DNA from: Flammeovirga kamogawensis
Lineage (GTDB): Bacteria > Bacteroidota > Bacteroidia > Cytophagales > Flammeovirgaceae
Length of the DNA: 64,000 bases
Reading direction: 5' to 3'
Assembly (NCBI RefSeq): GCF_018736065.1
Contig: NZ_CP076128.1
Location: 1,798,001 to 1,862,000, forward strand
The position numbers and the translations under genes are program-made. Numbering within the stretch: the stretch's first letter is position 1; the number at the start of each line of letters is the position of its first letter. Below are positions 28,287 to 36,584 of the stretch, in pieces. Below the pieces are notes generated by a model. That model did not search any database. It was not told where the DNA came from and was given only the letters and a program-made list of their open reading frames with translations.

Positions 28287-28753
28287 CTTTAATTTATGTT
28301 TTTTTTAATAAGACAGATTATAGGTAAATCTGTCTGCCAATTAGTAGTAAGTACCCAAACTAAATTATATTTACCATTCTTAGTCTTTAGTTTATTTTAC
28401 TATTAACGCGTTTAATAGTAACGTAAACCCAGAAAACAAATGTTATCTATTTATAAATCATTTTAGACTGAGTACCAAAAGAGAATATTTCGAAACTACT
28501 TCTAACATATAAAAATATAAATTTACAGTTAGAAATATAAAAAAAATTGAGTGTGTTTATAATAAATAACACAAGCGTAACTACCGCTTATATTAAGTTT
28601 CCAATATACACTTATGAAATAATATGTCAAAAAAAATAAATGAAAAATCATTCACAAATAACTTTTTAAGTAAAAAAGCATCTTTTTTAGTAACTTTTCG
28701 TGTTAAATATATATAGGTATATATTATCTATAGTGTCAAATAAAAAATTAAAC
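28287..28753. other. Divergent intergenic region between fadD and the J-domain gene
   Basis: 467 bp, very AT-rich, no convincing ORF. The only clear structure is the palindrome at 28397-28421. No TAnnTTTG box is obvious on either strand. Confidence 0.5.
28397..28421. promoter_or_regulatory. 25-bp near-perfect palindrome, candidate operator upstream of fadD
   Basis: TTACTATTAA at 28397-28406 and TTAATAGTAA at 28412-28421 are exact reverse complements around CGCGT. Size and symmetry fit a TetR-family operator. There is no U tract, and it lies in a divergent intergenic region, so a terminator is unlikely. Confidence 0.5.
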
Positions 28754-29179
28754 ATGCTAGTAGATCGATTTAAAGACATATTAAAAGCAACCATAAACGA
28801 TCAGATTGATAAAAATCCGTTATTTGAGAACCTCTTTAAAAATGAAGATGGTTTTGATGCTGAGTGGAAAAAGTATTACGATGAGATAAAAAATTCCACA
28901 TACTCATACAAAGAGGAATCTTCTTATCAAGGCTATTCTGGTCAACAACAATCTTATCAGCAACAACCACAGAAAAAAACCAAAGAACAAGAATATTATA
29001 GTGCTTTGGAAGTAAAACCTGGTGATGATTTTCCAACTATAAAGAAATCTTATAGAAAATTGGTTAAATTATACCATCCAGACCTGTATGCTGGGGATAA
29101 GAAGAAACAAGAAATGGCTCAGAAGGTAACTTTAGAAATAAACGAAGCCTATAACTTCTTTGAAAAAACTTTAAAATAG
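28754..29179 (+). CDS. J-domain (DnaJ-like) protein
   Basis: 141 aa from the ATG at 28754; the longer frame begins at a GTG at 28700 with no signal sequence logic. A Gln/Ser/Tyr-rich linker (YQGYSGQQQSYQQQPQ) separates an N-terminal helical part from a C-terminal J domain (EYYSALEVKPGDDFPTIKKSYRKL, then YHPDLY with the HPD triad). It should stimulate an Hsp70 partner. The PspA gene follows by 25 nt, so the two are probably co-transcribed. Confidence 0.88.
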   Translation: MLVDRFKDILKATINDQIDKNPLFENLFKNEDGFDAEWKKYYDEIKNSTYSYKEESSYQGYSGQQQSYQQQPQKKTKEQEYYSALEVKPGDDFPTIKKSYRKLVKLYHPDLYAGDKKKQEMAQKVTLEINEAYNFFEKTLK

Positions 29180-29204
29180 AAATTAATAACAAAAATATAC
29201 GAAC

Positions 29205-30035
29205 ATGTTTGGATGGCTAAAAAGACTTTTTGGAATTGCAGAATCAGAAGCTCATTCTGTTTTAGATAAATTAGAAAATCCAATAAAGCAGACGGAACAA
29301 GGGATAAGAGATTTAAAAGGTGACTTATCAAAATCTATGCAAGGACTTGCAGAGGTTAAAGCGTTAACTATTAGAGAAAAGAAAGAATTTGAATCGAATA
29401 ATAGAAACGCGAAAGAGTTTGAACAGAAAGCTATGTTGCTTGTACAAAGAGCATCACAAGGGCAATTAGACTCTGACGAAGCAGATAGATTAGCTACTCA
29501 GGCTTTAGAAAGAAAACAACAATATGCACAAAGAGCAGGTGCAAATCAGAAAAATATTGATAATTATTCTGGTATGCTAACTAAAATGGAGCAAAATGTT
29601 CAACAGCTTAAATCTCAAATTGGCAGTTGGGAAAATGAGTTAAAAACATTACGTGCTCGTGCTACAGTAAGTGATGCATCTGCAAAATTAAATAAGCAAT
29701 TATCTAATGTTGATTCTTCTACAACATTGGCTCGTTTAGAAAAAATGAAGCAAAAAGTTGAAGAAAAAGAAGCTTTGGCAGAATCTTATGGTCAAATAGC
29801 AGATCTAAATCAGCAAACACCAGAAAATGAGATTGACAAAGCTTTAGGAATAGCTCCTGGTGGTAATGTTTCTATTGGGGCATCTGATGAGTTAGCTAAA
29901 TTAAAAGCTCGTTTGTCTGAAGGTACTTCAACTGATAATACAAGTTCTGCTTCTAGTGCAAATGATACTTCTTCGTCAGCTAGTGGCGAACCATCAGAAC
30001 TAGATAAGTTAAAAGAACAATTGAAAAACAAATAA
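29205..30035 (+). CDS. PspA/IM30-family membrane-stress protein
   Basis: 276 aa. It starts MFGWLKRLFGIAESEAHSVLDKLENP, the amphipathic membrane-binding helix followed by the family pattern. Long coiled coils (about 30-215) follow, including GIRDLKGDLSKSMQGLAEVKAL and KMEQNVQQLKSQIGSWENELKTLRARATV. A Ser/Thr-rich linker and a C-terminal LDKLKEQLK helix extend beyond typical PspA. It should coat or remodel damaged inner membrane as ESCRT-III-like oligomers. It is coupled to a J-domain gene, hinting at chaperone-assisted assembly or disassembly (inference). Confidence 0.88.
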   Translation: MFGWLKRLFGIAESEAHSVLDKLENPIKQTEQGIRDLKGDLSKSMQGLAEVKALTIREKKEFESNNRNAKEFEQKAMLLVQRASQGQLDSDEADRLATQALERKQQYAQRAGANQKNIDNYSGMLTKMEQNVQQLKSQIGSWENELKTLRARATVSDASAKLNKQLSNVDSSTTLARLEKMKQKVEEKEALAESYGQIADLNQQTPENEIDKALGIAPGGNVSIGASDELAKLKARLSEGTSTDNTSSASSANDTSSSASGEPSELDKLKEQLKNK

Positions 30036-30067
30036 TCAAACCTGATTAATATTTGTACTTTTCTAAT

Positions 30068-30106
30068 AAAGCCCTTTTCATTATTAATTTAATGGAAAGG
30101 GCTTTT
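30068..30106 (+). terminator. Terminator of the J-domain/pspA operon
   Basis: 16-bp stem with one G-U (30068-30083 with 30090-30105) and a 6-nt loop, ending in a T run. Confidence 0.8.
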
Positions 30107-30220
30107 GTATTTTCTTAATAAAGAATTGGAATAAATAGAAGTACAGAAGAAAAATTATAACGATGGGCACTTTATTTTATTGTTGATTGTTATCTTGAAG
30201 TACACCAACCTAGAACCTAT

Positions 30221-30745
30221 ATGAAAAAACTCTTACTCATTATTCTATCATCATTGTCTATTACATTTGCTTACGGTCAGCACCATGTTGTTGTTACTGA
30301 TATAAATGAGGCATATGATTTTTATCAGACTTCTCATGAAGGTGCTGAAACGGCTTTACACTTTATTAGTGAATGCTTCGATTGTCAAACAATGGATTGT
30401 ATGAAAGAAAATGTTGGCCTTGCTAAGAACGAAGCAGAAGCTGCTATGAGAAATGCTCATTTTGCAAAAGATGAAACTCACAATGCAAAATCTCAAGCAT
30501 CGTTAATATGTGAAGTTGCAAGTAACCAAACTTTTGATGCACATGGTTCATTTCATGATGCTAAAAGAATTTTTGATATCGCATCAACAACTCTTTCTAC
30601 TGCACATTACTCAGACGATATAGATGAGATGCATAACCATCTTAATGATGCAATAGATCATATTCAAGAGGCTATTCTACATTTAAATGATGGTGTTGAT
30701 GGTCTTAATGGAGCTTTGGGCGAATTAGAAATTTGTAAGAATTAA
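30221..30745 (+). CDS. Secreted Cys/His-containing helical protein, unknown function
   Basis: 174 aa with signal peptide MKKLLLIILSSLSITFAYGQ. The mature protein is helical and contains CFDCQTMDC (C-x2-C-x4-C), two more cysteines (LICEV, EICKN) and many histidines spaced along helices (HHVVV, TSHEGAETALHF, AHFAKDETHNAK, HDAKRIF, MHNHLNDAIDHIQEAILHL). Metal binding or disulfide stabilisation is possible but unproven. It has its own terminator. I recognise no family. Confidence 0.6.
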   Translation: MKKLLLIILSSLSITFAYGQHHVVVTDINEAYDFYQTSHEGAETALHFISECFDCQTMDCMKENVGLAKNEAEAAMRNAHFAKDETHNAKSQASLICEVASNQTFDAHGSFHDAKRIFDIASTTLSTAHYSDDIDEMHNHLNDAIDHIQEAILHLNDGVDGLNGALGELEICKN

Positions 30746-30768
30746 TTTTAACTGAAATAGTAAATACA

Positions 30769-30807
30769 AAACAGGCTATACTAATTAAAGTATAGCCTGT
30801 TTTTTTA
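30769..30807. terminator. Terminator between convergent genes
   Basis: Perfect 14-bp stem (30769-30782 with 30789-30802), 6-nt loop and a T run to 30807. It terminates the secreted protein gene and reaches into the 3' end of cysE. Confidence 0.8.
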
Positions 30808-31620
30808 TATTGCTGTTTTCTTTTTCCTTACACTCACCGTACTTTGATTATAAACGGTTGCATCTTTATGTACACTTTCTGTAAGCCAAACGTTACCACC
30901 AATAATAGAATTGGCACCAATAACGGTTTCGCCACCTAGAACTGTAGTCCCTGAATAGATAATTACATTATCCTCAATTGTTGGGTGCCTTTTTTTAGTA
31001 GCCATATCTTTACTTACACTCAAAGCACCTAATGTAACACCTTGGTATAATTTAACGTGGTCTCCAATATCTGTTGTTTCTCCAACAACAATACCCGTTC
31101 CATGATCTATACAAAAATATTCTCCAATATTAGCTCCAGGGTGTATATCTATTCCTGTTTTACTATGTGCGTATTCAGAAAATAACCTTGGTACAATAGG
31201 TACTTCACAATTGTACAACTGATGTGCAAGTCTGTAAACATAGATGGCGTAAAAGCCAGGATAAGCAAGTATAACCTCTTCAATATGCTTTGCTGCTGGA
31301 TCTCCATCAAAAATTGCTTGAGCATCTTTCATTAATTTGATGTGTACTTCTGGAAGTGCATCAAAAAAGCTTTCTGTAGCTCTAGAGCATCCAATATCAA
31401 ACTGATCTCTTATTGGAAGAAATAACTCTTGCATTTTGCCTTTTAAACGTAATAAAGCAAGTTCTGCAGCATAATGTCCTTGTTCAACTCCTGAAACAAC
31501 AGGAAATAAAAATCGGAACATATCATCTATAAACTCATCAGACTTCTGTTTTGAAGGCATCTGAAACATACACTTATTCGCATTTATCTGAGCAATGATA
31601 TCCTTATCTACTTCTTCCAT
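30805..31620 (-). CDS. cysE: Serine O-acetyltransferase (EpsC/CysE type)
   Basis: 271 aa. A helical N-terminal domain is followed by the left-handed beta-helix with HSKTGIDIHPGANIGEYFCIDHGTGIVVGE, GVTLGALSV and RHPTIEDNVIIYSGTTVLG. It makes O-acetylserine from serine and acetyl-CoA, the first committed step of cysteine synthesis. No cysK adjoins it here. Family is certain. Confidence 0.93.
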   Translation of the reverse strand: MEEVDKDIIAQINANKCMFQMPSKQKSDEFIDDMFRFLFPVVSGVEQGHYAAELALLRLKGKMQELFLPIRDQFDIGCSRATESFFDALPEVHIKLMKDAQAIFDGDPAAKHIEEVILAYPGFYAIYVYRLAHQLYNCEVPIVPRLFSEYAHSKTGIDIHPGANIGEYFCIDHGTGIVVGETTDIGDHVKLYQGVTLGALSVSKDMATKKRHPTIEDNVIIYSGTTVLGGETVIGANSIIGGNVWLTESVHKDATVYNQSTVSVRKKKTAI

Positions 31621-31685
31621 TCTTCTTCATTTTAGGATTCCAATAGTTAATTGATAGTACAATATTAATTATAATTCTTAAATAA

Positions 31686-32387
31686 TTAAGGATTAGTTGC
31701 CCATACTGTTACTTCTGGAATAAACCCTCTATCATCAAGTTCCAAACTACTTACAATGGTATGTGCAATTTCTGTAGCTGTAAGCTTTTTAACTTCTTCT
31801 GGTTTTTCTTCTCTGCTTTCTGTGCCAAAAGCTGTAACTACTTCACTTGGGTTTATTAATGAAACTCTAATGTTGTACTTTCTTAATTCGGCTTGCCAAC
31901 ATTGTGTTAACCCTCTTAAGGCAAATTTAGAGGCTACATATACAGAACCAAAAGCAAAACCTTTAGCAGCTGCAGTAGAACCAATATTAATTATATTACC
32001 AGACCCTTGTTCTTGAAAATAAGGTAAAATACATTTTGTTAATTCTGCTAATCCAAAAACATTTACATCAAACACTCTTTGAAAAGAAGATAGAGATACA
32101 TCTTCCAATTCAGCAAATTCGCCAATACCTGCATTATTAATAAGTACATCAATTCCACCATCTAATGCTTTAACACAAGCAAGTGCACTTTCATGAATAG
32201 TATCGTGTTTTGCTATATCAAAAAGTAATGGAATTGCTCCAATCTCTTCTGCAACTTTTAATAATTTTTCTTCAGATCTACCTGTAATAACTACTTTTGC
32301 TCCTTTAGCTATTAAAAGTTTAGCTGTCTGTTTACCAATACCCGAGCTTCCTCCAGTAATTAAAATTCTTTTGTTTTGTAAATCCAT
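31686..32387 (-). CDS. Short-chain dehydrogenase/reductase
   Basis: 233 aa classical SDR. The cofactor motif is TGGSSGIG (11-18), then NNAG, a catalytic serine in INIGSTAA and YVASK. The arginine in TGRSEEK suggests NADP(H). The substrate is unknown. It sits upstream of cysE on the same strand (65 nt), probably by chance. Confidence 0.9.
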   Translation of the reverse strand: MDLQNKRILITGGSSGIGKQTAKLLIAKGAKVVITGRSEEKLLKVAEEIGAIPLLFDIAKHDTIHESALACVKALDGGIDVLINNAGIGEFAELEDVSLSSFQRVFDVNVFGLAELTKCILPYFQEQGSGNIINIGSTAAAKGFAFGSVYVASKFALRGLTQCWQAELRKYNIRVSLINPSEVVTAFGTESREEKPEEVKKLTATEIAHTIVSSLELDDRGFIPEVTVWATNP

Positions 32388-32423
32388 GTTTTTCTATTTT
32401 ATAATTTTAGCTATATGAATTTA

Positions 32424-32454
32424 CAAAAAAAGGAAAGGGATAATCCCTTTCCTT
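32424..32454 (-). terminator. Terminator of the PlsC-like gene
   Basis: Perfect 11-bp stem (32430-32440 with 32444-32454), 3-nt loop, A tract at 32424-32430. Confidence 0.75.
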
Positions 32455-32509
32455 CAAATAATATTTTTAAAGTACCTATTTCACTCAAGAATAGCTACAA
32501 AGTTTACTT

Positions 32510-33100
32510 TTATACAAACCTTTCGTCAAGGCTATAAAGTTCAGGAAATTTTGCTGTAGGATTATTAGTTTTATACACTGAAGTAATATATTTCATATCC
32601 TCTTCAAAATTACCTGTAGGCTCAAAAACTTCATACACTCCTGCAGTTTTCTTCTTATAATCAAGGTAAGCTAACGCAATAGGAACTTTAGATTGAACGG
32701 CAACATAATAAAAACCTGATTTCCATTCCTTTCTAAGTGATCTCGAACCTTCCGGAGGCATCACTAAAGCCAGTTTATCATTTTCCTTAAAAAGATTACT
32801 TATAGCATCAACCATACTTATCTTTTTCTCTCTTTTATTAATTGGTCTTCTATCTATACCAATTGCACCCATAGGTTTAATAGCAATACTTAACGGAAAA
32901 CGAATCCATTCTTTTTTAATTGCAAACCTCAATTTTACATTAATCTTTCGCATTGCAGCAACCATGTAAACTGCATCCCAGTTTGTAGTATGAGGTGCTG
33001 CTAAGAAAACACTTCTCTCTAATTTATCTACTGGAACATGATCTACTTTAAGCGACCAACCATTAAAATTAAATAAGAAACGAAAAATTAATCTAATCAT
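32510..33100 (-). CDS. PlsC-like glycerolipid acyltransferase
   Basis: 196 aa. The H-x4-D motif is HTTNWD (H37, D42), and the second motif is PEGSRS. FPLSIAIKPMGAIGIDRR lies between them as in 1-acylglycerol-3-phosphate acyltransferases. It is shorter than typical PlsC (about 240 aa) and has a short hydrophobic N-terminus. It probably acylates a lysolipid at the inner membrane; substrate uncertain. Confidence 0.85.
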   Translation of the reverse strand: MIRLIFRFLFNFNGWSLKVDHVPVDKLERSVFLAAPHTTNWDAVYMVAAMRKINVKLRFAIKKEWIRFPLSIAIKPMGAIGIDRRPINKREKKISMVDAISNLFKENDKLALVMPPEGSRSLRKEWKSGFYYVAVQSKVPIALAYLDYKKKTAGVYEVFEPTGNFEEDMKYITSVYKTNNPTAKFPELYSLDERFV

Positions 33101-33229
33101 AGATGTTATATTAGAAACCTCCTAAGAGATTATGATGCTAAAAAAGATATTGTGTAGTACAACAAAATTAACAACATCTACTTTGATAACTTTGTGACAA
33201 AAACAGTTATTTATTTTCTTTAAAGATTG

Positions 33230-33949
33230 TTAACTGTCTAATAAATCACGTAAAGCTACAGAAGCTACCGTTAGACCAAACACTGCTGGCATATAAGAAA
33301 TTGTACCAATAGTAGAGCGTTTATGCTTTACTCCTTTAACTTCTTCAACTTTATTTTTGTCGATTACTTCTGGTGAGAATACAACTTTTATTTTTCGTCT
33401 GTATCTCTGAGTACCTACCATTTTTCTCACTTTTTTGGCTAGTAAGCAATTGTAAGTATCTCTAAGTCTAGCTACTTGAGTTTGTGTAGGATCCATTCTT
33501 CCGCCAGCTCCCATAGAACTTACAACCTTAATTTTTTTATCTATACATGTAGTAAGCAATGTTACTTTAGGTGTTAATGTATCAATACATTCTACTACAT
33601 AATCATAGTTATGTTCATCTAAAAGCGTTGAAATATTATCTCCATCAAGATAAATTTGTTTTGTTTCTAATTGTACATATGGGTTAATGTCTTTAATCCT
33701 ATCGCCAATCACTTTAACTTTAGACATATTTTCTGTACTAACTAAAGCTGCAATTTGTCTATTTCTGTTACTTACATCAACAACATCGCCATCTACAATT
33801 GTAATTTTCCCTACGCCTGCTCTTGCAATTGCTTCTGCGGCAAAGCCACCAACACCACCAACACCCACTATTAATACGTGTTTATTTCCTAACTTTTCAA
33901 TACCTTCTTGCCCAATAAGTAGCTCTGTTCTTTCCTGCCAGTGTCCCAT
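33230..33949 (-). CDS. tcdA: tRNA threonylcarbamoyladenosine dehydratase (TcdA/CsdL, ThiF/E1-like)
   Basis: 239 aa. The nucleotide loop GVGGVGG (29-35), DGDVVDVSNRNRQ and YVVECIDTLTPKVTLL are E1-like landmarks. SSMGAGGRMDPTQTQVA and the C-terminal KHKRSTIGTISYMPAVFGL match TcdA. It cyclises t6A at tRNA position 37. The neighbouring TatD gene is on the same strand, 33 nt upstream. Confidence 0.88.
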   Translation of the reverse strand: MGHWQERTELLIGQEGIEKLGNKHVLIVGVGGVGGFAAEAIARAGVGKITIVDGDVVDVSNRNRQIAALVSTENMSKVKVIGDRIKDINPYVQLETKQIYLDGDNISTLLDEHNYDYVVECIDTLTPKVTLLTTCIDKKIKVVSSMGAGGRMDPTQTQVARLRDTYNCLLAKKVRKMVGTQRYRRKIKVVFSPEVIDKNKVEEVKGVKHKRSTIGTISYMPAVFGLTVASVALRDLLDS

Positions 33950-33982
33950 ATTTGTGTGTAAATTTAAATTCTAGGTGCGAAT

Positions 33983-34654
33983 TTAAAGAAGTTGATTTAG
34001 TTTGGGAAATAACTGTTTTGCTATTTTAAGTTTTTGTTGCTGAATTGATGACATTTCTTCATTAAAAGTTGTACAGACAAACTTATAAACCTCTTCTATT
34101 AAAAGATTATCATCATCATCTGTTTCAAATAGAACTTTTGATTTATCTGCTGATTGGTATGCTTCGATCAATTTTGGTCTTTTGTACATTAATGCTTTTC
34201 CAAACGATAAATAACAACCACTTTTTATCAGTTGGTTAGCTGTTTCTTTATTACCTTGATACCCATGAATAACCCAAGGTTGATAACATTTACATTGTTT
34301 TCTTAAAGCCAATAGATCAGAATATGCCTTAACGCAATGGATAATCATTGGTTTTTTAAACTCTTCTGATACTTCTATTTGAGCATTAAACACCTCTTTC
34401 TGTAATTCTATATCAGTTTTAATAGCACGGTCTAAACCAGCTTCACCAACTGCATCCAAAGTAGAAATTTTGCTTTTTAATTTATCAAGATAATCTGTAA
34501 TGGACACCTCTTCGATATACCACGGATGGATACCCGCACTGTTTAACTGAGATTTTAAAAGCATGAAATTATTCTGAAGTAAATGATTATATACTCCAAT
34601 AACATTTGGATTTATACTTTTATGGTGAGTGTGTGCATCAAAATAAATAAACAT
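33983..34654 (-). CDS. TatD-family metal-dependent hydrolase
   Basis: 223 aa, slightly short for TatD (about 260). Metal-binding landmarks are DAHTHH at the start, AVGEAGLDR, IIHCVKAYSDLL, WVIHGYQGN and FETDDDD. The family includes 3'-5' nucleases and D-aminoacyl-tRNA deacylases; which activity applies here cannot be told. Probably co-transcribed with tcdA. Confidence 0.88.
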   Translation of the reverse strand: MFIYFDAHTHHKSINPNVIGVYNHLLQNNFMLLKSQLNSAGIHPWYIEEVSITDYLDKLKSKISTLDAVGEAGLDRAIKTDIELQKEVFNAQIEVSEEFKKPMIIHCVKAYSDLLALRKQCKCYQPWVIHGYQGNKETANQLIKSGCYLSFGKALMYKRPKLIEAYQSADKSKVLFETDDDDNLLIEEVYKFVCTTFNEEMSSIQQQKLKIAKQLFPKLNQLL

Positions 34655-34701
34655 AAAAAAAACCTTCTAATTTAATCTGATTCAGAATTAAATTAGAAGG
34701 T
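34654..34701 (-). terminator. Terminator of the PfkB-family kinase gene
   Basis: Perfect 15-bp stem (34662-34676 with 34687-34701), 10-nt loop, A tract at 34654-34662 on the minus-strand distal side. Confidence 0.85.
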
Positions 34702-34724
34702 AAATATATTTTTAAGATACTCCC

Positions 34725-35645
34725 TTATAAAGTTGTATCAAATGCTGTCAATTTGTGGAATTCTTTTACACGTGCTTGAACATCAGCATCTGTAATTTCT
34801 AATAAACGTTCTGTACCAAATTTCTCAACACAGAAAGAAGCCAATGCTGATCCGTAAATCACCGCTTTTTTCATGTTTTCGAAAGAGATATCATCTGTTT
34901 TTGCTAAGTAACCAATAAAGCCACCTGCAAAAGTATCTCCTGCTCCTGTTGGATCAAATACTTCTTCTAATGGTAACGCTGGTGCAGAGAAAACCTCATC
35001 TTTATGGAATAATAAAGCACCGTGTTCACCTTTCTTGATGATTAAGTACTTTGGTCCCATTGCCATAATTTTCTTTGCTGCCTTTCTTAATGAATACTCA
35101 CCAGATAACTGACGTGCTTCTTCATCGTTGATAGATAATAAATCTACCATTGAGATAGTTTTCATTAAATCGTCAAAAGCAATGTCCATCCAAAAGTTCA
35201 TTGTATCCATAACAATTAACTTTGGCTTTTGCGTTAAACGCTCAATTACTGTACTTTGAACTTGAGGAGAAAGGTTTCCTAACATTACGTACTCTGAACC
35301 TTGATAGCTTGCAGGTACAATAGGGTCAAAGTTTTCTAATACATTAAGTTCTGTAACCAATGTATCACGAGAGTTCATATCGTTATGGTACTTACCAGCC
35401 CAAAAGAAAGTTTTTTCATTTTCTTTAATTTGTAAGCCTTCAGTATCAACTCCCTGATCTTCTAAAGTTTTGATATACTCTTTTGGAAAATCATCCCCTA
35501 CTACTGCTACAACTCGAACAGGTTTTGTAAAGAATGATGAAGCGATAGAGATATAAGTACCTGCTCCGCCAATTATTTTATCTGTTTTTCCAAAAGGTGT
35601 TTCAATAGCATCAAATGCTACAGAACCTACTGTTAATAAACTCAT
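34725..35645 (-). CDS. PfkB-family sugar/nucleoside kinase
   Basis: 306 aa ribokinase fold. An N-terminal GGAGTYISIASSFF segment, LLSINDEEARQL and the C-terminal signature FDPTGAGDTFAGGFIGYLA with the catalytic aspartate are visible. It resembles the adenosine/inosine-kinase-like branch, but substrate is unassigned. It is monocistronic with a strong terminator. Confidence 0.88.
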   Translation of the reverse strand: MSLLTVGSVAFDAIETPFGKTDKIIGGAGTYISIASSFFTKPVRVVAVVGDDFPKEYIKTLEDQGVDTEGLQIKENEKTFFWAGKYHNDMNSRDTLVTELNVLENFDPIVPASYQGSEYVMLGNLSPQVQSTVIERLTQKPKLIVMDTMNFWMDIAFDDLMKTISMVDLLSINDEEARQLSGEYSLRKAAKKIMAMGPKYLIIKKGEHGALLFHKDEVFSAPALPLEEVFDPTGAGDTFAGGFIGYLAKTDDISFENMKKAVIYGSALASFCVEKFGTERLLEITDADVQARVKEFHKLTAFDTTL

Positions 35646-35753
35646 GTAATTATTTTTAATTATTCTCTTTCATAAGAAGAAGACAAAAATAATTAAAATT
35701 AACTGTTAAATGGAAAGATTGTAAAATATCATTAAGATAAAAGAGGAATAATA

Positions 35754-36125
35754 CTAGAGTTTTTGGAAAGGAGCACCAACTTCACATAGATATTTCAATT
35801 CTTCTATAAGTTCTCTCATTTCCTTTATGCTCTCGTCTGCTTCTGCTTCAGAATTTACTCCATCTTCATTAAGAACTAATAAAATTATGAGACAATTATA
35901 ATTGACATCCAAAAATTCTAACATCTCATCAGAGGATGCAACTATTGTTTCACAATCAGAATTTTCTATTGCATCTCCAACTATTTCAACATACGTTTCA
36001 AACTTATTCTTAACTACTTCTTCATCACATGAATTGATATTAGTCTCTTCTTTATCACATGCTGAAAATAATAATAAGGATAGTACACAGTACGGAAAAA
36101 AATATAGTTGTAAAAACTTACTCAT
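35754..36125 (-). CDS. Small acidic lipoprotein, unknown function
   Basis: 123 aa. The longer frame to 36236 is rejected because the ATG at 36125 gives a proper lipoprotein signal (SKFLQLYFFPYCVLSLLLFSAC). The mature part is acidic and helical with spaced cysteines (NSCDEEVV, NSDCETIV, VNYNCLII, LKYLCEVG), suggesting disulfides. No family recognised. Confidence 0.6.
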   Translation of the reverse strand: MSKFLQLYFFPYCVLSLLLFSACDKEETNINSCDEEVVKNKFETYVEIVGDAIENSDCETIVASSDEMLEFLDVNYNCLIILLVLNEDGVNSEAEADESIKEMRELIEELKYLCEVGAPFQKL

Positions 36126-36584
36126 ATTATTATATACTATTATTCTATTAAGTAGACAAACGAAAACATCAAACGAACAAAAAAATAATAGAATTTTAGA
36201 CAGTAGATTATCATTAATTATAGCAAAGATACTCAATTAATGTGTTGAATAAAATGTGTTTTAAAATTCTCTTATTATTATTCATCCATCTCTACACCTT
36301 TAAGTGTATTTAGTCCAAAAAAGTGCCTTTAATAGTTCATTTACTAGCTATAAGTCTAAAATGTGCTATTTATTTAGAAAATTGTAATAGTAACTTAATG
36401 CAATATTAAACACATTTGTACAACACGTATATAGAACTGTCGGATGTATCATTTTATATAAGTGACTTAGTTTTACGTTAAGTACACTTCTTAAATAAAA
36501 ATAGCACCTCAATTTTATTCTATATAACGATTTGAAATGAAGAAAATTACTTTTTAAGACTACAGAATTATAAACTAATTTAAA
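36126..36584. other. Intergenic region upstream of the sulfatase pair
   Basis: 459 bp, strongly AT-rich, with no convincing ORF, clear hairpin or TAnnTTTG box. It probably contains the sulfatase promoter and HTCS binding sites, which I cannot identify by eye. Confidence 0.4.

Noticed and set aside
36254-36313. 19-aa hydrophobic frame upstream of the sulfatase
   Set aside because: Too short, no flanking promoter or terminator, and expected by chance in AT-rich DNA.
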